A stretch of 64,000 nt of DNA from Przewalskia tangutica (GCA_029844215.1 CM056723.1:9508980-9572979), one strand, 5' to 3'. Positions 1-12,014 are shown, counted from the stretch's first letter. The notes: generated by a model not told the origin, from the sequence alone. Numbers and translations: made by a program.

Positions 1-293
1 TGTACCAAAACCAGTGTTAACACTAGTTATGCCAAACGCAGTGATAGCACTTGAAGTGCCAAAAACAGTGTTAGCACTAGAAGTGCCGAAAGTAGTGGTT
101 TGAAAGACATTAGGAATGTCTTGATCAGTGGTGACACTAGAAGTGTCAAGAACAGTGGAGTTGAAAGCAGCGTTAGTGCCTTGAGTAGTGGGATTGAAGG
201 CAATGGGATTGTCTTGAGCATTGGTGGAATCTTCAGTGTTGAATTGGTTGAATTGATCTTGTCCAATCATGTTGTTGTTGAAATAACCAATAT
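1..293 (-). CDS. Possible coding exon, Asn/Thr/Phe-Gly-rich, partial
   Basis: Read on the minus strand, one frame is open from about 293 to the left edge of the window. It encodes a low-complexity protein rich in Asn, Thr, Ser and Gln with recurring Phe-Gly and Phe-Asn pairs, for example FGTSSANTVFGTSSAITAFG. A stop (TAA) lies just upstream near 295-297, so translation starts either at an internal ATG (MIGQDQFNQFN, near 267) or at a splice acceptor. An AG preceded by a T-rich tract lies just upstream. The underlying DNA is a degenerate repeat of 18-24 bp. I do not recognise the protein. One alternative is the low-complexity N-terminus of a copia-type gag, because an LTR-like repeat begins at 304; another is a disordered host protein. 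The end of the reading frame lies outside the window. Confidence 0.35.
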
Positions 294-303
294 TATCTTA
301 AGC

Positions 304-1190
304 TTGTGAGTGGTAATGTGTAGAACGAGAAAATAACAACAACAACTATTTGTTAGAAATATGGAAATGATCAAATATGTGGGCTTGCTGAGTCGACCAA
401 ATTCTTGATCTATCATTAAGATAATATTGCCCCGTATATCCTTTCAACAGTTGTAATGACAACTTATCTCCCAAGATAAAACAACAATCAAACAAATGAG
501 CAAAGAGAACTCAAGTGTTTGCTTTGGAAGAAAGATCTTTGAGTGTTTGTGATTGCAAGAGAGGAAGACAATTTCAGAGAATTGTTTAGTGAATGTCAAG
601 TGTTTTTTGCAAATGAGCCAAAGGCCTCATTTTATAGTGTTGAGAAGAAAACCCTCCAACTAGCCAATTTATGGCTTTGAATGACCAAGTAATGACCATT
701 AGTATGGAGTTACAATTTAGCAAAGTAATGGCTGAATTCAAGAGCAGAATAATGAAGAGTTAATTATCCAAAGTCAGCTCAAACGTCAATTTTTATTCTT
801 CTCCAACGGACTGAAAACGGTCACATCGCCGCGGCCCTGTAGGAAGACGCCGTGTGAAACTCTGAGTGGCGTCGCAGATCCTGGAGCCGCAGATGCAATC
901 GTATTTTTTCAGACTCGTTTCATCTTTTAAATTTTATACACGTCTTCCTTTCATTTACCAACGTGAAATCATTTGTCATTTGACCAATAACCATCTATTA
1001 TCTTACGTCTCAAACAATTCGTATGCGTACCAACATCTCTTCCACTTAAGGAAATTTCGATCTCTGGAACTTTATGTGCACGTGTGTGGAAACCAAGTTT
1101 CTGACGTGCGGGACCCCAATTGTTCGAGTCATAATTTAATAGGAATTTATTTCACATTTAGTAAATTTCCAACAAGATATTTTGGATATG
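304..1190 (-). repeat. LTR-like repeat, copy 1
   Basis: This stretch is a diverged direct copy of 2088-3107. Both share the segments GGGCTTGCTGAGTCGA, AAGATAATATTGCCCCGTA and TCTTTGAGTGTTTG, and both end near GTTCGAGTCATAATT. Read on the minus strand, both carry a TATA-like box (ACTATAAAATGAGGC near 628-642 here) with a GC-rich block further upstream (about 815-900). That layout resembles the U3/R/U5 order of an LTR. Terminal TG/CA and a target duplication could not be fixed, so the class is uncertain. 1191-1370 holds no recognisable feature. Confidence 0.5.
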
Positions 1191-1370
1191 GAACTATGAC
1201 TAATAAAGAGGTAGTGTAACCGAAATGGAACTAGGACTAAAATCGCTTTTCGAAGACAATATCGGCTGAGCGGAGCTCTCTAGCCAATTAAGGACTAATA
1301 CATGAAGAGTATCACTTTAATAAATATTTTTCCTTGGTTATGTCATTAATAATTTACACGATATATACAA

Positions 1371-2045
1371 TAACAACAACAAAATACCAAGTGAAATCCC
1401 ACAATGTGGGGTCTGGGAGGGTAGAATGTACACAGACCTCACCTCCACCTTGGTAGGTAGAAGACTGTTTTCAGAAGACCCTCGGCTCAAGACAAAACAT
1501 AATCAGGCAAAGCAAAACAAAGTATGAGAAACGGTCAAACTCAGACGAGAAATTAAAGCAAAGTGAACATGCATATAGTAAAAATCAAATACGCAATGGT
1601 AGCGCATTCTAACAACATGAAGCAGTAGCTAACACAACTAAATAAGATAAATAAATTACACTAAAGAACACATAGCAGCTTGAATCAAACTACATAGTAC
1701 TAAAGAGAAATAATACGCCCATAAGTGTGACATGCTAATGGAACCTACAGTAATAACACTACACTATCATTTTATAAGCGTAAAGAGGACTACTCTTGAC
1801 TACCTACTACCCTAATCCGTGTCCTCCACAACCCCCTATCTGAGGTCATGTTCTCATTAAGTTGCACCTGCGCCATATCCCGTCTAATCACCTCTCCCCA
1901 ATACTTGTTTGACCTACCTCTACCCCTCCTGAACCCGTTCTTAGCCAACCTCTCACACCTCCGCACTGGGGTATCTGTGTCCCTCATCTGCACATGCCCG
2001 AACCATCTCAACATCGTTTCCCGCATCTTATCCTCCACGAGACCA
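1371..2045 (-). mobile_element. 5'-truncated RTE-type LINE
   Basis: The minus strand encodes, at 2038-1790, the C-terminal tail of a LINE ORF2 polyprotein. It contains LRWFGHVQMRDTDTPVRRCE and KYWGEVIRRDMAQVQL, both typical of plant RTE-clade elements. It is followed by a 3' untranslated region and ends at about 1371-1383 in a (TTG)n-type tail, seen as ACAACAACAA on the plus strand. Endonuclease and reverse transcriptase domains are missing, as expected from 5' truncation at insertion. The element lies between the two LTR-like repeats at 304-1190 and 2088-3107. It is a dead copy. Confidence 0.75.
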
Positions 2046-2087
2046 CTTCCACTATATATAGTGGTATAAAAATATCTATCTTACTAC

Positions 2088-3107
2088 TGTGAGTAAAATG
2101 TATGGTAACAAGAAAACCGGAGTAGAAACAACAACAAGAAGTTAGAACAAAAATATGGAAATAAGAAAATAAAAGGGCTTGCTGAGTCGATTGATATTTA
2201 ATCTTTCCTTAAGATAATATTGCCCCGTAATATTCCTTTCGACGGTTGTATGACAACTTATCTCTCCAGATAAAACAACAACCAAACAAATGAGAAAAGG
2301 AGACTCAAGTGTTCGCTAGGAAGAAAGATCTTTGAGTGTTTGGATATTGCCAGAGAGGAAGAGAAATTCTGGAAATTTCTGAATGTTTAAGTGTTTTTGC
2401 AAATGAGATTAAGGTCTCATCTTATAGTGTTGAGAAGATGACCTTTCAAATGGCCAAGTAATGGCCTTGAATGCCATGTAATTGCACATAATTGAGGGGA
2501 GTAATTCAGCCAAATAATGGCTTAATTCATTTGGGAAGTTATGGAGGTTTAATGCCTCAAAACCAGCCCAAACATCATGTCTTTTCGTCTCCCGTCGCGA
2601 GTTCTGGAACCCAAGCGTCGCGGCTCTCACTAGGAGGCGTCGCGACGCTGTCAATCTGCGTCGCGAGTCGCTAATTCATCCAAAGAGCTCGGAAGTTAAG
2701 CGTCGCGACCACGGACGGCGGCGCGCTAAATTCGATAACGAACTTCGGAATTAGCGCCGAGGCTCAGGGGAGGCGCGCAGCCTCTTCACGCACGCGGCCG
2801 CCGAGCGATCTGCGCGGCCGCTGCGCTCGCGACGATTTTCATGACCTGTTTCATCTTTCAACACACTATACACTTTTTCCTTCATTTACCAACGTGAAAC
2901 CATTGTCATTTGGCTAATAACCGTCTATTAACTTACGTCTCAATTTTTTTGTATACGTACCATATCTCTTCCACTTAGGAATTTATGATCCTTGGTACAA
3001 CGTGTGCATGTGCGTGGAAATGAAGTTTCCGACGTGCGGGCCCCAATTGTTCGAGTCATAATTAATAGGATTAACTTTATTTCACGTCTAGTAAATTTTT
3101 AACAACT
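2088..3107 (-). repeat. LTR-like repeat, copy 2
   Basis: This is the second copy of the repeat at 304-1190, in the same orientation. The TATA-like box on the minus strand (ACTATAAGATGAGACC) is near 2418-2432. A GC-rich block at about 2585-2840, full of CGTCGCGA-type words, is much longer and differently arranged than in copy 1, although the flanks align well. 3108-3400 is AT-rich with no feature. Confidence 0.5.
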
Positions 3108-3427
3108 ACAAACTAGGTAACTAATCCATCCTAATTATAAGAAAAATCTAATTTTACATAATATAGTAGATTTACAATATAAATGAAATCTAATTCTATT
3201 ACCTACCTTATACTATCCGAATATGCACTCTTTTGTTCATACGCAGGTGTCAAATTGTAGTTTTTTCTATTAATTAAGTAAAACTTGATTATTTTAATGT
3301 ATGATAAAAATAGTTTTTTGCTTACGAAATATTCCTCAGAATTCAAAACTCACATGCACATGAAACCGTGGGGACTTTTGAGTAGGGGAGCAGTTACTAC
3401 TAATAGCAATTCATTCATTCATTCTCA

Positions 3428-3434
3428 TATAAAA
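3428..3434 (+). promoter_or_regulatory. Putative TATA box of the SSL gene
   Basis: TATAAAA lies 159 bp before the start codon at 3593, in a context typical of a plant core promoter. This would place transcription start around 3460, giving a 5' UTR of about 130 bp. Inferred from sequence only. Confidence 0.5.
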
Positions 3435-4241
3435 GCCCCACAATATTCAAGAATCCCGAAAGTTGGTTAGGTAACAAACTTTATATATATAATTCCCGCA
3501 AATAAAAAACCGCACGTTCCAATATTCATAGCCACAAGTTCTCAAAAATATTTTCAGTCCAAAATTCAAAGAAAACAAAACTTTTTCTGGCAATGAGGAC
3601 GGCCGTAGTATTTGCCGGAGTGTTTTTTTTGTTGGCAGTGTACTATTGGCTTGACCCTTTTAAGCAGAGTGCAATTTCTGATATTAAAGATCCACCATGG
3701 TCTGAAATTCCAGTAGAAAAGGATACACAAAATTTGCTTCAGAAATCAGAAATTAACTTCTTGAACCAGATTCAGGGCCCGGAAAGTATCGCATTTGATA
3801 CGAAAGGTCGTGGACCCAATACAGGCATAGCTGATGGGAGGATTGTGTTGTGGGATGGAGAAAAATGGGTTGATTTTGCTTATACCTCTGCTAATAGGGG
3901 TGTCTTTAGAATGATGAGTCTTTATTTTCTAGTATTTTTTTATGTGCAATTTCTTGATCCTGAAAATTGTGCCTGAAAAAATATGACAGTTCATGAGTTT
4001 AACATGCAGATGGCTGTTTGTGTTTATTGAAAGATTAAACAAGTAAGGGTAAAGTCCAGAGTGTTGTTTAAAAAATATGGAGTTCTTCTTTGTCACCAAA
4101 AACTTCAAGTTAAGTTGGTTACAAATTTCATCCACATTGAGGCTATATCACTATGTGCAAACTATGTCATATACTCTTATTGAGATACAGCAACATAAGT
4201 ATCCTTTTGAGCAAGTGCTCGAGCATAACATCTATTTGTAG

Positions 4242-4499
4242 CCAGTGGCGGAGGTAGGATGTTTGCCAAGGGGATTAAAAAAAAAAACGCCTAAAGCCAA
4301 AAAGATTAGAAACTGTGGTTAGCGGAATTGAACCTGTGTCCTTTAAGAGATTTTGAACTCCCTTTACCACTAACCTGAGCTTTTGGCTTGTGTCAAGGGA
4401 ATTCAACATTTAATGTATATACGTAAAACGTAAATTTGACCCTATATACACAATGCAATTGTCCGACGAACCCCTTCCTTCTACCTAGATCCGAGCCAC
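4242..4499. mobile_element. hAT-like MITE in SSL intron 1
   Basis: A 258-bp element starts CCAGTGGCGGAGGTAGG and ends CTACCTAGATCCGAGCCAC, which are imperfect terminal inverted repeats. It is flanked by an exact 8-bp direct repeat ATTTGTAG (4234-4241 and 4500-4507). An 8-bp duplication and these termini fit a non-autonomous hAT element of a kind frequent in Solanaceae introns. No coding capacity. Confidence 0.7.
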
Positions 4500-6745
4500 A
4501 TTTGTAGCATAAACACTAGGGTTGAGATCTTTCACGTACTCCTAAAAACAGAAGGACTGAAAGGGGATATTTAGGCTTTTGAAGAAGTGGACCTTAGTGC
4601 TTGAGCATTTGATGTATTTGTTAAGTATACTTGAACCTTTGTCCACCATATTTTTCATCAGAGAGCAAATCTATTACTCCTATCAGTATGTATTTGGAAG
4701 AACTTAAACCTAATCACCTTGAGACGCATTGAGGAAGTTACAGAAAAATTGAATTCCATTTCTCTATGTCTCTAAAGTTGAGTGAGCATGGATAGCTGTT
4801 TGATCCTGAAGGAAATAGGTTAGAAGCTTTGACTAATATGCGACGGGTCAATTTTCATGATAAAATGTTGAGTTAAATGAATTTTATTAGTCCAAACTTT
4901 AGCTTTTTGACTTAGATTGTGGGTGTTGCGACACCCTTTTTTCATTCAACTATCCCTTTATTCACGGCTTGTCACGTGTTACGGTACCTCAGCATTTTCG
5001 TTTAACAACTTTTCAATCACGATTGACACTTATTACAATGATACATTTGTTGCTATGCCCTTGATGAAAGCAGAACGGTGAGATGCTGCATTTCCCTCTT
5101 AATTTATAACGTCGCTCTTAAAATCTATGTTATAATGTAGAAAATGTAATGTATTGTATATTCAGTGAAATGGGTGCAGAGGTATTTGCTTAGATAAAAA
5201 TATTAGTCCGTTTGAGCATATTCGCTTCAACCAAAGTAATGATCTTGCAAAATTAAGGACCTAAACTCCAAGGTGCATATTCACATATATCCAGAACTTA
5301 GTATGCTCTTGTTTAAGGGACTTAATGGAACATTCACAAACTATAACCAAGGAGAATCCGAAGTCGTAGCTGCCCATAGTTTACAGTCTTATCACTCCAA
5401 AATCTATCAGCATTTATAAGAATTGGTTATATATGCTAACCTTGTCCACATTTCCATTCTAACTATAATGACTTGTCTTGACGAATATGCCTGTTCCACA
5501 AGCTGCAGGAACCCAAGCCTCAGCCTAACTAATATTCTCTAACCAAGTCAACATAAAACATGGTCTTTGTTATATGACGCTAGTATTTTTAAGCACTGAA
5601 TCAGATAGGAGTCAATCCCATTTTCAGAAGCTTTCTTGCTTTGATCAATTCACGGTGGCATGAGAGCACATCAGGAAATGATCTTCAGATTCTAACAAGA
5701 GGAAGTGTATTTCTAACAAACAGCTACAAAATGTCTTAGTTTCTAAGCTATCTAGCTTGAAGTTCTCAGGATATTTTTGAAAGGACCATACGTTCTGCCC
5801 CACAAAGATAGGAGTAATATTTAGTCCTGGACCTAGCATGAAGAGTTTTCGTTCCTAATTTGACAACTGACCTGCGTCAGTGGAATGGCTATCTTTTTCC
5901 TTATTTTGTCGTTTTAATATGACTTAAGTTCTATGATCCTAGTATATTCGGAACTTCTAATTATCTAATCGAAATTCTATAGTTGTGATTTGTAATGATG
6001 GCCGATCTTCCATGCTAATTTTTTAAGGCCGTTAAGCTAATCTGATTAAATCAAACTTTAGCATGTCATTACCTCTCTTGCTCTTGATGAAACTATCTTC
6101 TGTAATTGTTCTGCATAGTCATCTTTAAAGTCTCAGAATTGCTTTCTAATTTTTCTCTTATACGTGATTTAAATTTCTGGTCAACTTTCTCCGACTTTCT
6201 AATGGGTTCTTGGTGATCTGGATTTTCAGGTCTGGCCTTTGTGACCCAAAACCATCACCTATGAGCTACTTGAAAAATGAGCACGTCTGTGGTAGGCCTT
6301 TGGGGTTACGGTTTGATAAAAGAACAGGTGACTTGTATATTGCAGATGCATATTTTGGGGTGATGAAAGTTGGACCTGAAGGTGGAGTAGCAGAATCATT
6401 GACAACTGAGGCTGAAGGGGTGCCTCTGGAATTCACAAATGACCTGGATGTTGATGATGAAGGAAACGTCTATTTTACGGATAGCAGCACCAAGTACCAA
6501 CTAAGCTAAATTGTGAATTTACTGTTTCTTCGGTTTTATGTAGATCTCTTGATATAGTTAACCTTTGATCCCAACTCAAGAATGAGACTTTGTCCTATAT
6601 GCATTGGGCTATTCAGAAATTTAAACACCTAATGTTTGGCATGGTGAAACTTGAAATTGACACTATTAGTTCTTATTAATGCCAAACGGGAGACAGAGGT
6701 AGTGGAAGAAAAATGGTTTCGTTTAAAAAAACAATGCATGTAGGA

Positions 6746-7160
6746 CAGAAAAGTGAAAGTTAATGCTGTGGCAAGGTGAAAGTGAATAGATGATCATGGA
6801 GAAGCTTACATTTCAACGTGGTTGCACCAAACTTTGCTAACATTTCTTCTTTTTGATGAATACCAAACCCCTGATAACATAGAGTGAAGATGTTTATAGC
6901 TGGTTTGGTAAAACTTTTTATTGCCATTACAAGCATTTCCTTCATCTAGGACAGAACAATGAACGTTGATTCTGTGGCAAAGTGTAAGTGAATGGATGAT
7001 TTAAGCTTACATTTCAACGTGGTTGCATGATTGCACCTAACTTTGCTAACATTTATTCTTTTTGATGAATACCCAACTCTGCTAAACATATAGTGAAGAT
7101 ATTTTTGTCTGGTTTTGGTAAGACTGCATCGCCATTTACAAGCATTTACTTCAGGTTTTA
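6746..7160. repeat. Tandem duplication of about 200 bp in SSL intron 2
   Basis: Two diverged direct copies lie at about 6746-6945 and 6952-7155. Both contain AGCTTACATTTCAACGTGGT, CTTTTTGATGAATACC and a final ACAAGCATTT segment. The many differences between copies indicate an old duplication. The two short minus-strand reading frames here are by-products of the repeat. Confidence 0.7.
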
Positions 7161-8096
7161 ATATAACATGGTACAAGTGTCATGTGTTCCTTCTTTGATT
7201 AAAATATTAATACGCACTCCATCTTTCTCAGGAATTTTATGCTGCTAGTTTACTCAGCAGGAGATAGTGGGAGGGTTCTGAAGTACGATCCCAGTACTAA
7301 ACAAACCACTGTTCTTATTCGGAATCTCCAATTCCCAAATGGTCTGTCACTAAGCAAGGATGGTTCATTCTTTGTATTCTGTGAAGGTGCCTTGGGCAGG
7401 TACATTTCTTGACCTATGGATTGGTATATTTACACAATTAAATAGGATAAAAGGACCCAATACATAGTTATTTTTCTGAAATCGTGAAGGATTTGGTGTG
7501 TCTTCAAGATCTATAAGAAAAATTACCTAGGATTCTCTTTCCTGTTTTGTTGTCTTTTCAAAAGAAATCTCCTAGACATATTTGCCAAATACTAAGATAT
7601 ATGTACAAACACATAAAGACAAAATCAGTGAAGCACACTGCATTGATTTTCTTACACACACATGTGATGCAAGAGTAACATGAAAATTTCAGGACATTCT
7701 TGCGGAATTAAATAGTCAAGGCTTCTGAGTTCAAAATTCTATTTACCAATTAACATTTTGTTCCTAGTGCGGCTCCAACATCAGTGTTCTCCTGTTCTAG
7801 AAAAGGTTTGCTGTGCCTCGAATGTTTACACATATGCATGCCAAATACATGCATGTATCTTATATATATCTTCTATCTATCCAACTTGGTAATACTGTAG
7901 ATATAAATTCAAGAACACAAACTTATAGGCTTCTGAAATCCAAATACTGAAATTCCTGTCTTTATTGCCTTTCTTAAAGAATCCTGTTGCGGACTTCACC
8001 TTAATTAATAGTAAAAGTTTTGCTATTAACATGCAATGAGTGTTCTTTCATAGGTTAAGTACTGGCTGAAAGGCGAGAAAGCGGGGACCTCAAAAG

Positions 8097-8712
8097 ATAG
8101 AAAAAATAATATTTTTTTCATTAACACTTTTTGGGACCTTGTCGAAACACAAACTGTTTCTTTAATTATTGATAAAATTATTTTTTAAATTGATGTCAAA
8201 CACAAATTACTATTTTTTTTAAATAAGCCGATTTTGAAAGCTTAACTAAATAAATTAAAATTTGGGGAGCTTAGTTTTCTATGCACATTTGTTTTAATTA
8301 ATGACTATTTGACAAGAATAAGCATAACCTGAATGTTCTATGATCGTACTCGTGTCACAATTTCTCAAATTTCGAAGCTGCACTTTTCCTTTCAAAATTG
8401 ATTTACATCCCAAATAGTGTAAAGAATATATACAAGCCCTAGTCTAATCAATTGAACCATTACTTACAATTCTTTTACTTTTCAGGTGATGCATGGACGT
8501 TGACTGTAGTAATTGACTTTTGAAAAACTGACTGTGTAAAGATCCTTTACAGGACAAAAGGAAACGGAAGCCAGTAAATAAAAGTTAAATTCTTTTCTCT
8601 TTAATAATCTAAAGCTAGTGCTAAGGAATTAATATCTGAGGTCATTTTTATGTAATCAATTATTAGAATTGGTATTTCACTATTCACTATATTATGTCTA
8701 TCAAAAATAATT
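8097..8712. other. Intergenic, nothing recognised
   Basis: AT-rich sequence following the truncated SSL exon. I see no further SSL exons, no coding signal on either strand and no repeat boundaries. Confidence 0.5.
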
Positions 8713-8936
8713 ACTTTCTCGTCTCAACTCAATTTATATGATGTAGTTTGACTGAACACAAAATTTAAGAAATAAAGGAAGTTTTTTAAATTTCGTGGTC
8801 AATGGTTTAAAACAAGTCAAATATATTTGTGTGGTTATAAATCATATCGTTAATCGTAAATAAAATTTAAAATTAAATTATTGTCAAATAAGTAAACGTG
8901 TCATTCTTTGTGTGACTAACTAAAAAGAAAAGTGTG
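8713..8936. mobile_element. Stowaway-like MITE (first of an adjacent pair)
   Basis: It begins TCGTCTCAACTCAATTTATA and contains TAGTTTGACTGAACACAAAA and TGTGTGGTTATAAATCAT. These are hallmarks of a short MITE family very common in Solanaceae, whose ends read CTCCGTCTCAATTTATGTGA. The right end merges with the next element. Boundaries are approximate. Confidence 0.55.
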
Positions 8937-9150
8937 TCATACTCCATCTGTCTTTATGTGATACAATTTCCTTTTTGGTCTATCCAAAAAAGAATGTCAC
9001 TTTTATATTTAGAAACAATTTAACTTTATGAGATAATTTATAAACACATATTTCAAAAATCTTTATTTTTTTCTTAAATTTCGTGTCAATACGAACGATG
9101 TCACATAAATTAAGACAAAAATATTATAAATTAGGATACAGGGAATATGT
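8937..9150. mobile_element. Stowaway-like MITE (second of the pair)
   Basis: The left end TACTCCATCTGTCTTTATGT and right end ACATAAATTAAGACAAA are complementary in part, and the interior is AT-rich and non-coding. Related to the element immediately to the left. Confidence 0.5.
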
Positions 9151-9304
9151 GAATAGTCTTCCTTACATGAATTAAAAGGGTCCTACATATATAGCCTACT
9201 TCAACTGCAGCACTAAGCCAGATTTTAGCTCCCTTTAATTAATGTTTTTCACATCATTCATCTAAATAATTATTTTCCAATGTTTTTTTTCTTTAAAGTA
9301 TATT

Positions 9305-9423
9305 TGTAAAGAATGAATCTTGAGTCTAACTCAATCCAAAAGCTAGCTTGTAAGTGGAGGATTGTTCAAGTTTATATAAGAAGTCCATACTCTCATTCTA
9401 TATCCGATGTAAGACTCTTAACA
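9305..9423 (-). mobile_element. Copia LTR fragment (5' end)
   Basis: The minus strand starts TGTTAAGAGTCTTACATCGG at 9423 and runs into AAGCTAGCTTTTGGATTGAG. Two other copies of this LTR 5' end lie at 20266-20375 and in YABBY intron 1 (56767-56886), all in the same orientation. Only the first part of the LTR is present here. 9151-9304 holds nothing I can name. Confidence 0.65.
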
Positions 9424-9529
9424 CTACACCGCACAGTCAGACCTTGTTAACTGGAGCGTTGTTAAAAATCTGAATTCATATTCCTTTAATCCAGTATGTT
9501 AAACAAGAAAAATAGAGGATGAACTGGAA

Positions 9530-9710
9530 GAGAAGAAGAGACGTGAGGTAGAGAGAGGGAAAGGGAGGAGAGAGATCTTTTTGGGGCTCCAATATGAGCT
9601 TCTCATATATTTTCTAATTAATGATTTTTCAGTACAAAACTAATTAGAAGCAGTCCTATTTATAAGTTGTATAAGCTGACTAGACTAATCATGTATAACT
9701 ATATATCGAC
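9530..9710 (-). mobile_element. Copia LTR fragment (TATA and downstream part)
   Basis: Nearly identical to 20018-20190, including CTCCAATATGAGCTTCT and GACTAGACTAA. Read on the minus strand it carries a TATA box (TTATAAATAGGACTGC), as in the R region of a copia LTR. It stops abruptly at 9710, where the Ogre-like LTR begins, so the later element cut it. Confidence 0.6.
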
Positions 9711-11894
9711 TGTCGCGCCCGTTTTTGACCTCGGCGTCTGAACGACATCCGCAACGTTGCTCTTTGGCGCGGTTCCCTGAATGGAGCAATAGTGCTGATT
9801 TTGAGGAGTCACCACCTAATTAGTTAAGTGAATTAGGACACCTGATTTATTGCAATAAAAATACTGCAATTAATCTCCATTTAATGGTCTGCGAAATTAA
9901 TGAGATTCTGAATCAGGGTTCTTTATTATCCTAAAGGGAAGGGGTTAGGCATCCTTTAAGATCCGCTAACTTGCGGTTATTCATTCAAACCTAGGTTAAT
10001 TATTTATTGCCTTTTTTTATTCTACATATTCTAAGCATTTTTTTCATAATTTATAATTAAAATAAAGTGTAATACAGAATAATAAAACTAAAATTAAATG
10101 CGACATAAAATAAAACTCCGGGACATCTTTTAGCCCTTTTTAGGCCTTCTGCGCTAGATGATCTCCGGGTACCTGCATAAACACTTAGTAAAAGTGTTAG
10201 TAATAGAATAAATAATTTTAATGCAATGACAAGAATTAATAAGTAAAGCCAAAAATAAATAAATTCGTCTTTTACACAGAGGAGGCCTTGGAAATCAGAC
10301 GGAGATTCCTTCATCGACCAATATTGTTGATAACAATAAAATAAATAAAACCTTCAGATCCGCGCCAAAACAGTAATAGTTTTAAACACGGAGGGCTCAG
10401 ATATATATAAAAATAAAGTGGGACATCCTAAACAAGCGCATGAGAATTCGCCACAGCATGTTGGTTATCCTGTGTAAGTAGAAGAAATCATCAACGCCCA
10501 GAAAGCTTCATTTATTTTATTTTCCGTCTTTACAACTGTGGAGGCCTCAAAAATTGACGGATAACTTTTTCATTGGCCATAAAGTGTAGTATATGTTCAA
10601 AATCAGTTTAATAAAAAATAAGAGGGGCAAAATCGTCCGAATCAGCCCATAATACAGCGAAAAAATGCCCGAAAAATAGCCAAAAATCAACAGCAAAAAT
10701 GCCGAAAATCAGTCCCAAAAGAAAAGCCATAAGCAGTAGCATCAGTAGCCAACAACAGATAACAATATAACCGCCGGAAACTTCAAAGCTTCGCTGGAGC
10801 AAAACTCCGGCATATTACCAAAACAGGAAATCAAACCAGTCTGCCAACAACAGATAACCAACAAACTAAACCAACAACAATCGCCGGAGCTTTTTAGAAC
10901 TCAGGCAAGATAGCAAAAAATCAGAAATAATCAGTCCACTGACCAAAACCAACAACGGATATCAAGAAATAAAACCAATGTAAGTCGCCGGATCTTTAGA
11001 ACTCCGGCTAGATATCAGAAATGCGAAAAACAGTCCATACAGAAACCAACACACAAAAGGGGGAACGGGTATGGTACAGTGGTGGTGTTCGACGGGAGAC
11101 GGGTGTTAGGGTCGCCGACGATGAGCAACGGCGACGGGCAGTGGGGTGAGGGAGATGAGTGGAGAGAGGGTGAGGGAGAGGGCAGGTGTAGCGGCTGGTG
11201 AGTTGTTAGAGGGGGTTCGCCGGAGCTTGGAGCTCCGGCGAAGGGCGGCGGCGACGGGAACGATGAGAGAGGGGAGGCCCCCTTAGAAAATGGAAAGGGC
11301 TGAGTGATGTGAGTGTGCGGCTGTGCTAATATTGTAGGGCTGCCCCCCTCTTTTTTTTAAGGAGGGGGTAATGTTTATTATATAGGGTAGGATTAGGTTT
11401 AGGGTTTGGGTTTGATTTGGGGGGGAAATGAAAAGTGGGTTTTGATTTTAGGGGGGAAAATAAAAGAGGGTGTTTGGATGAAATTAAAAATGGTGTTGGA
11501 TTGAAATGATTCAAATTGTGTCTGGATCGACTGACCGGTTTGACAAAAATGCGAGATGGATTAATTGTTTAAAAGAAAAGATTATTTAAAAAGATGCGAA
11601 ATTATAAAAATGCAAATGTCGATGCAATAATAATAAAATACAATATTTAGCAAATGTTTAATGTCTAATTAAAAGTAAAAACGGGATGCCAATTAATTAT
11701 TTAAAGAGATGCAAATATTATTAAAATAAAACGACGGTGTAACAATAATAAAAACATAATATTAACAAAGACATAATTCATAATTAAAAATAAAAAGATA
11801 AAAAATGCAAAAAATGCTGATTAAAATGCGGTGTCCTAAAATACATAAAGTTGCAATAAATATACGAAAAACGGGTCAAAATTGACTGTCAACA
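9711..11894 (-). repeat. 3' LTR of the Ogre-like element
   Basis: 2184 bp. Minus strand 5' end TGTTGACAGTCAATTTTGAC at 11894; 3' end AAAAACGGGCGCGACA at 9711. This matches the LTR at 48348-50455 in inverted orientation. The GC-rich part at about 11090-11340 corresponds to 48900-49400 of the other copy. Short reading frames shared by both copies (for example starting MKESPSDFQGLLC) are conserved LTR sequence, not genes. Confidence 0.75.
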
Positions 11895-11910
11895 ACATGT
11901 CCCTCTTTGT
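11895..11910 (-). other. Polypurine tract of the Ogre-like element
   Basis: On the minus strand ACAAAGAGGGACATGT directly precedes the LTR start TGTTGAC. This is the expected position and composition for the plus-strand primer of an LTR retrotransposon. Confidence 0.6.
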
Positions 11911-12014
11911 ACGGAGATGATGGAAGAGTCTTCGGACAAAGATGTTGACTTGTAGCTAATTTTGTCATGTTTTATAAACTATAACTCAAAAGTGGGGCAG
12001 ATGCAGACTCAAAA

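Larger units (their letters stand above)
3593..8096 (+). pseudogene. Strictosidine synthase-like (SSL/APMAP-type) pseudogene
   Basis: Intact family members are six-bladed beta-propeller, membrane-anchored proteins of about 370 residues. Exon 1 (3593-3897) encodes an N-terminal hydrophobic anchor (AVVFAGVFFLLAVYYWL) and the GPESIAFD and GRIVLWDG blade motifs. Exon 2 (6230-6505) encodes CGRPLGLRFDKRTGDLYIAD and VYFTDSSTKYQ. Exon 3 (7232-7399) encodes DSGRVLKYDPSTKQTTVL and FPNGLSLSKDGSFFVFCEGA. A short fourth piece (8054-8096) matches YWLKGEKAGTS only after a frameshift near 8057-8061. Lesions: after exon 1 the expected GT is replaced by GGGG; after exon 2 the donor reads AG/CT instead of AG/GT; exon 4 is frameshifted; and nothing resembling the remaining blades follows. 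Acceptors before exons 2, 3 and 4 are intact. Loss of function is inferred; a transcribed remnant is possible. Confidence 0.85.

Noticed and set aside
866..1219. 117-codon plus-strand frame
   Set aside because: It runs over the LTR-like repeat copy 1 against its presumed direction; the second copy has no equivalent frame.
2492..2674. 60-codon plus-strand frame over the GC-rich block
   Set aside because: Crosses an LTR-like repeat and its scrambled block; not present in the other copy.
11390..11425. Telomere-like GGTTTAGGGTTTGGG
   Set aside because: Only about two imperfect units; no array of TTTAGGG.
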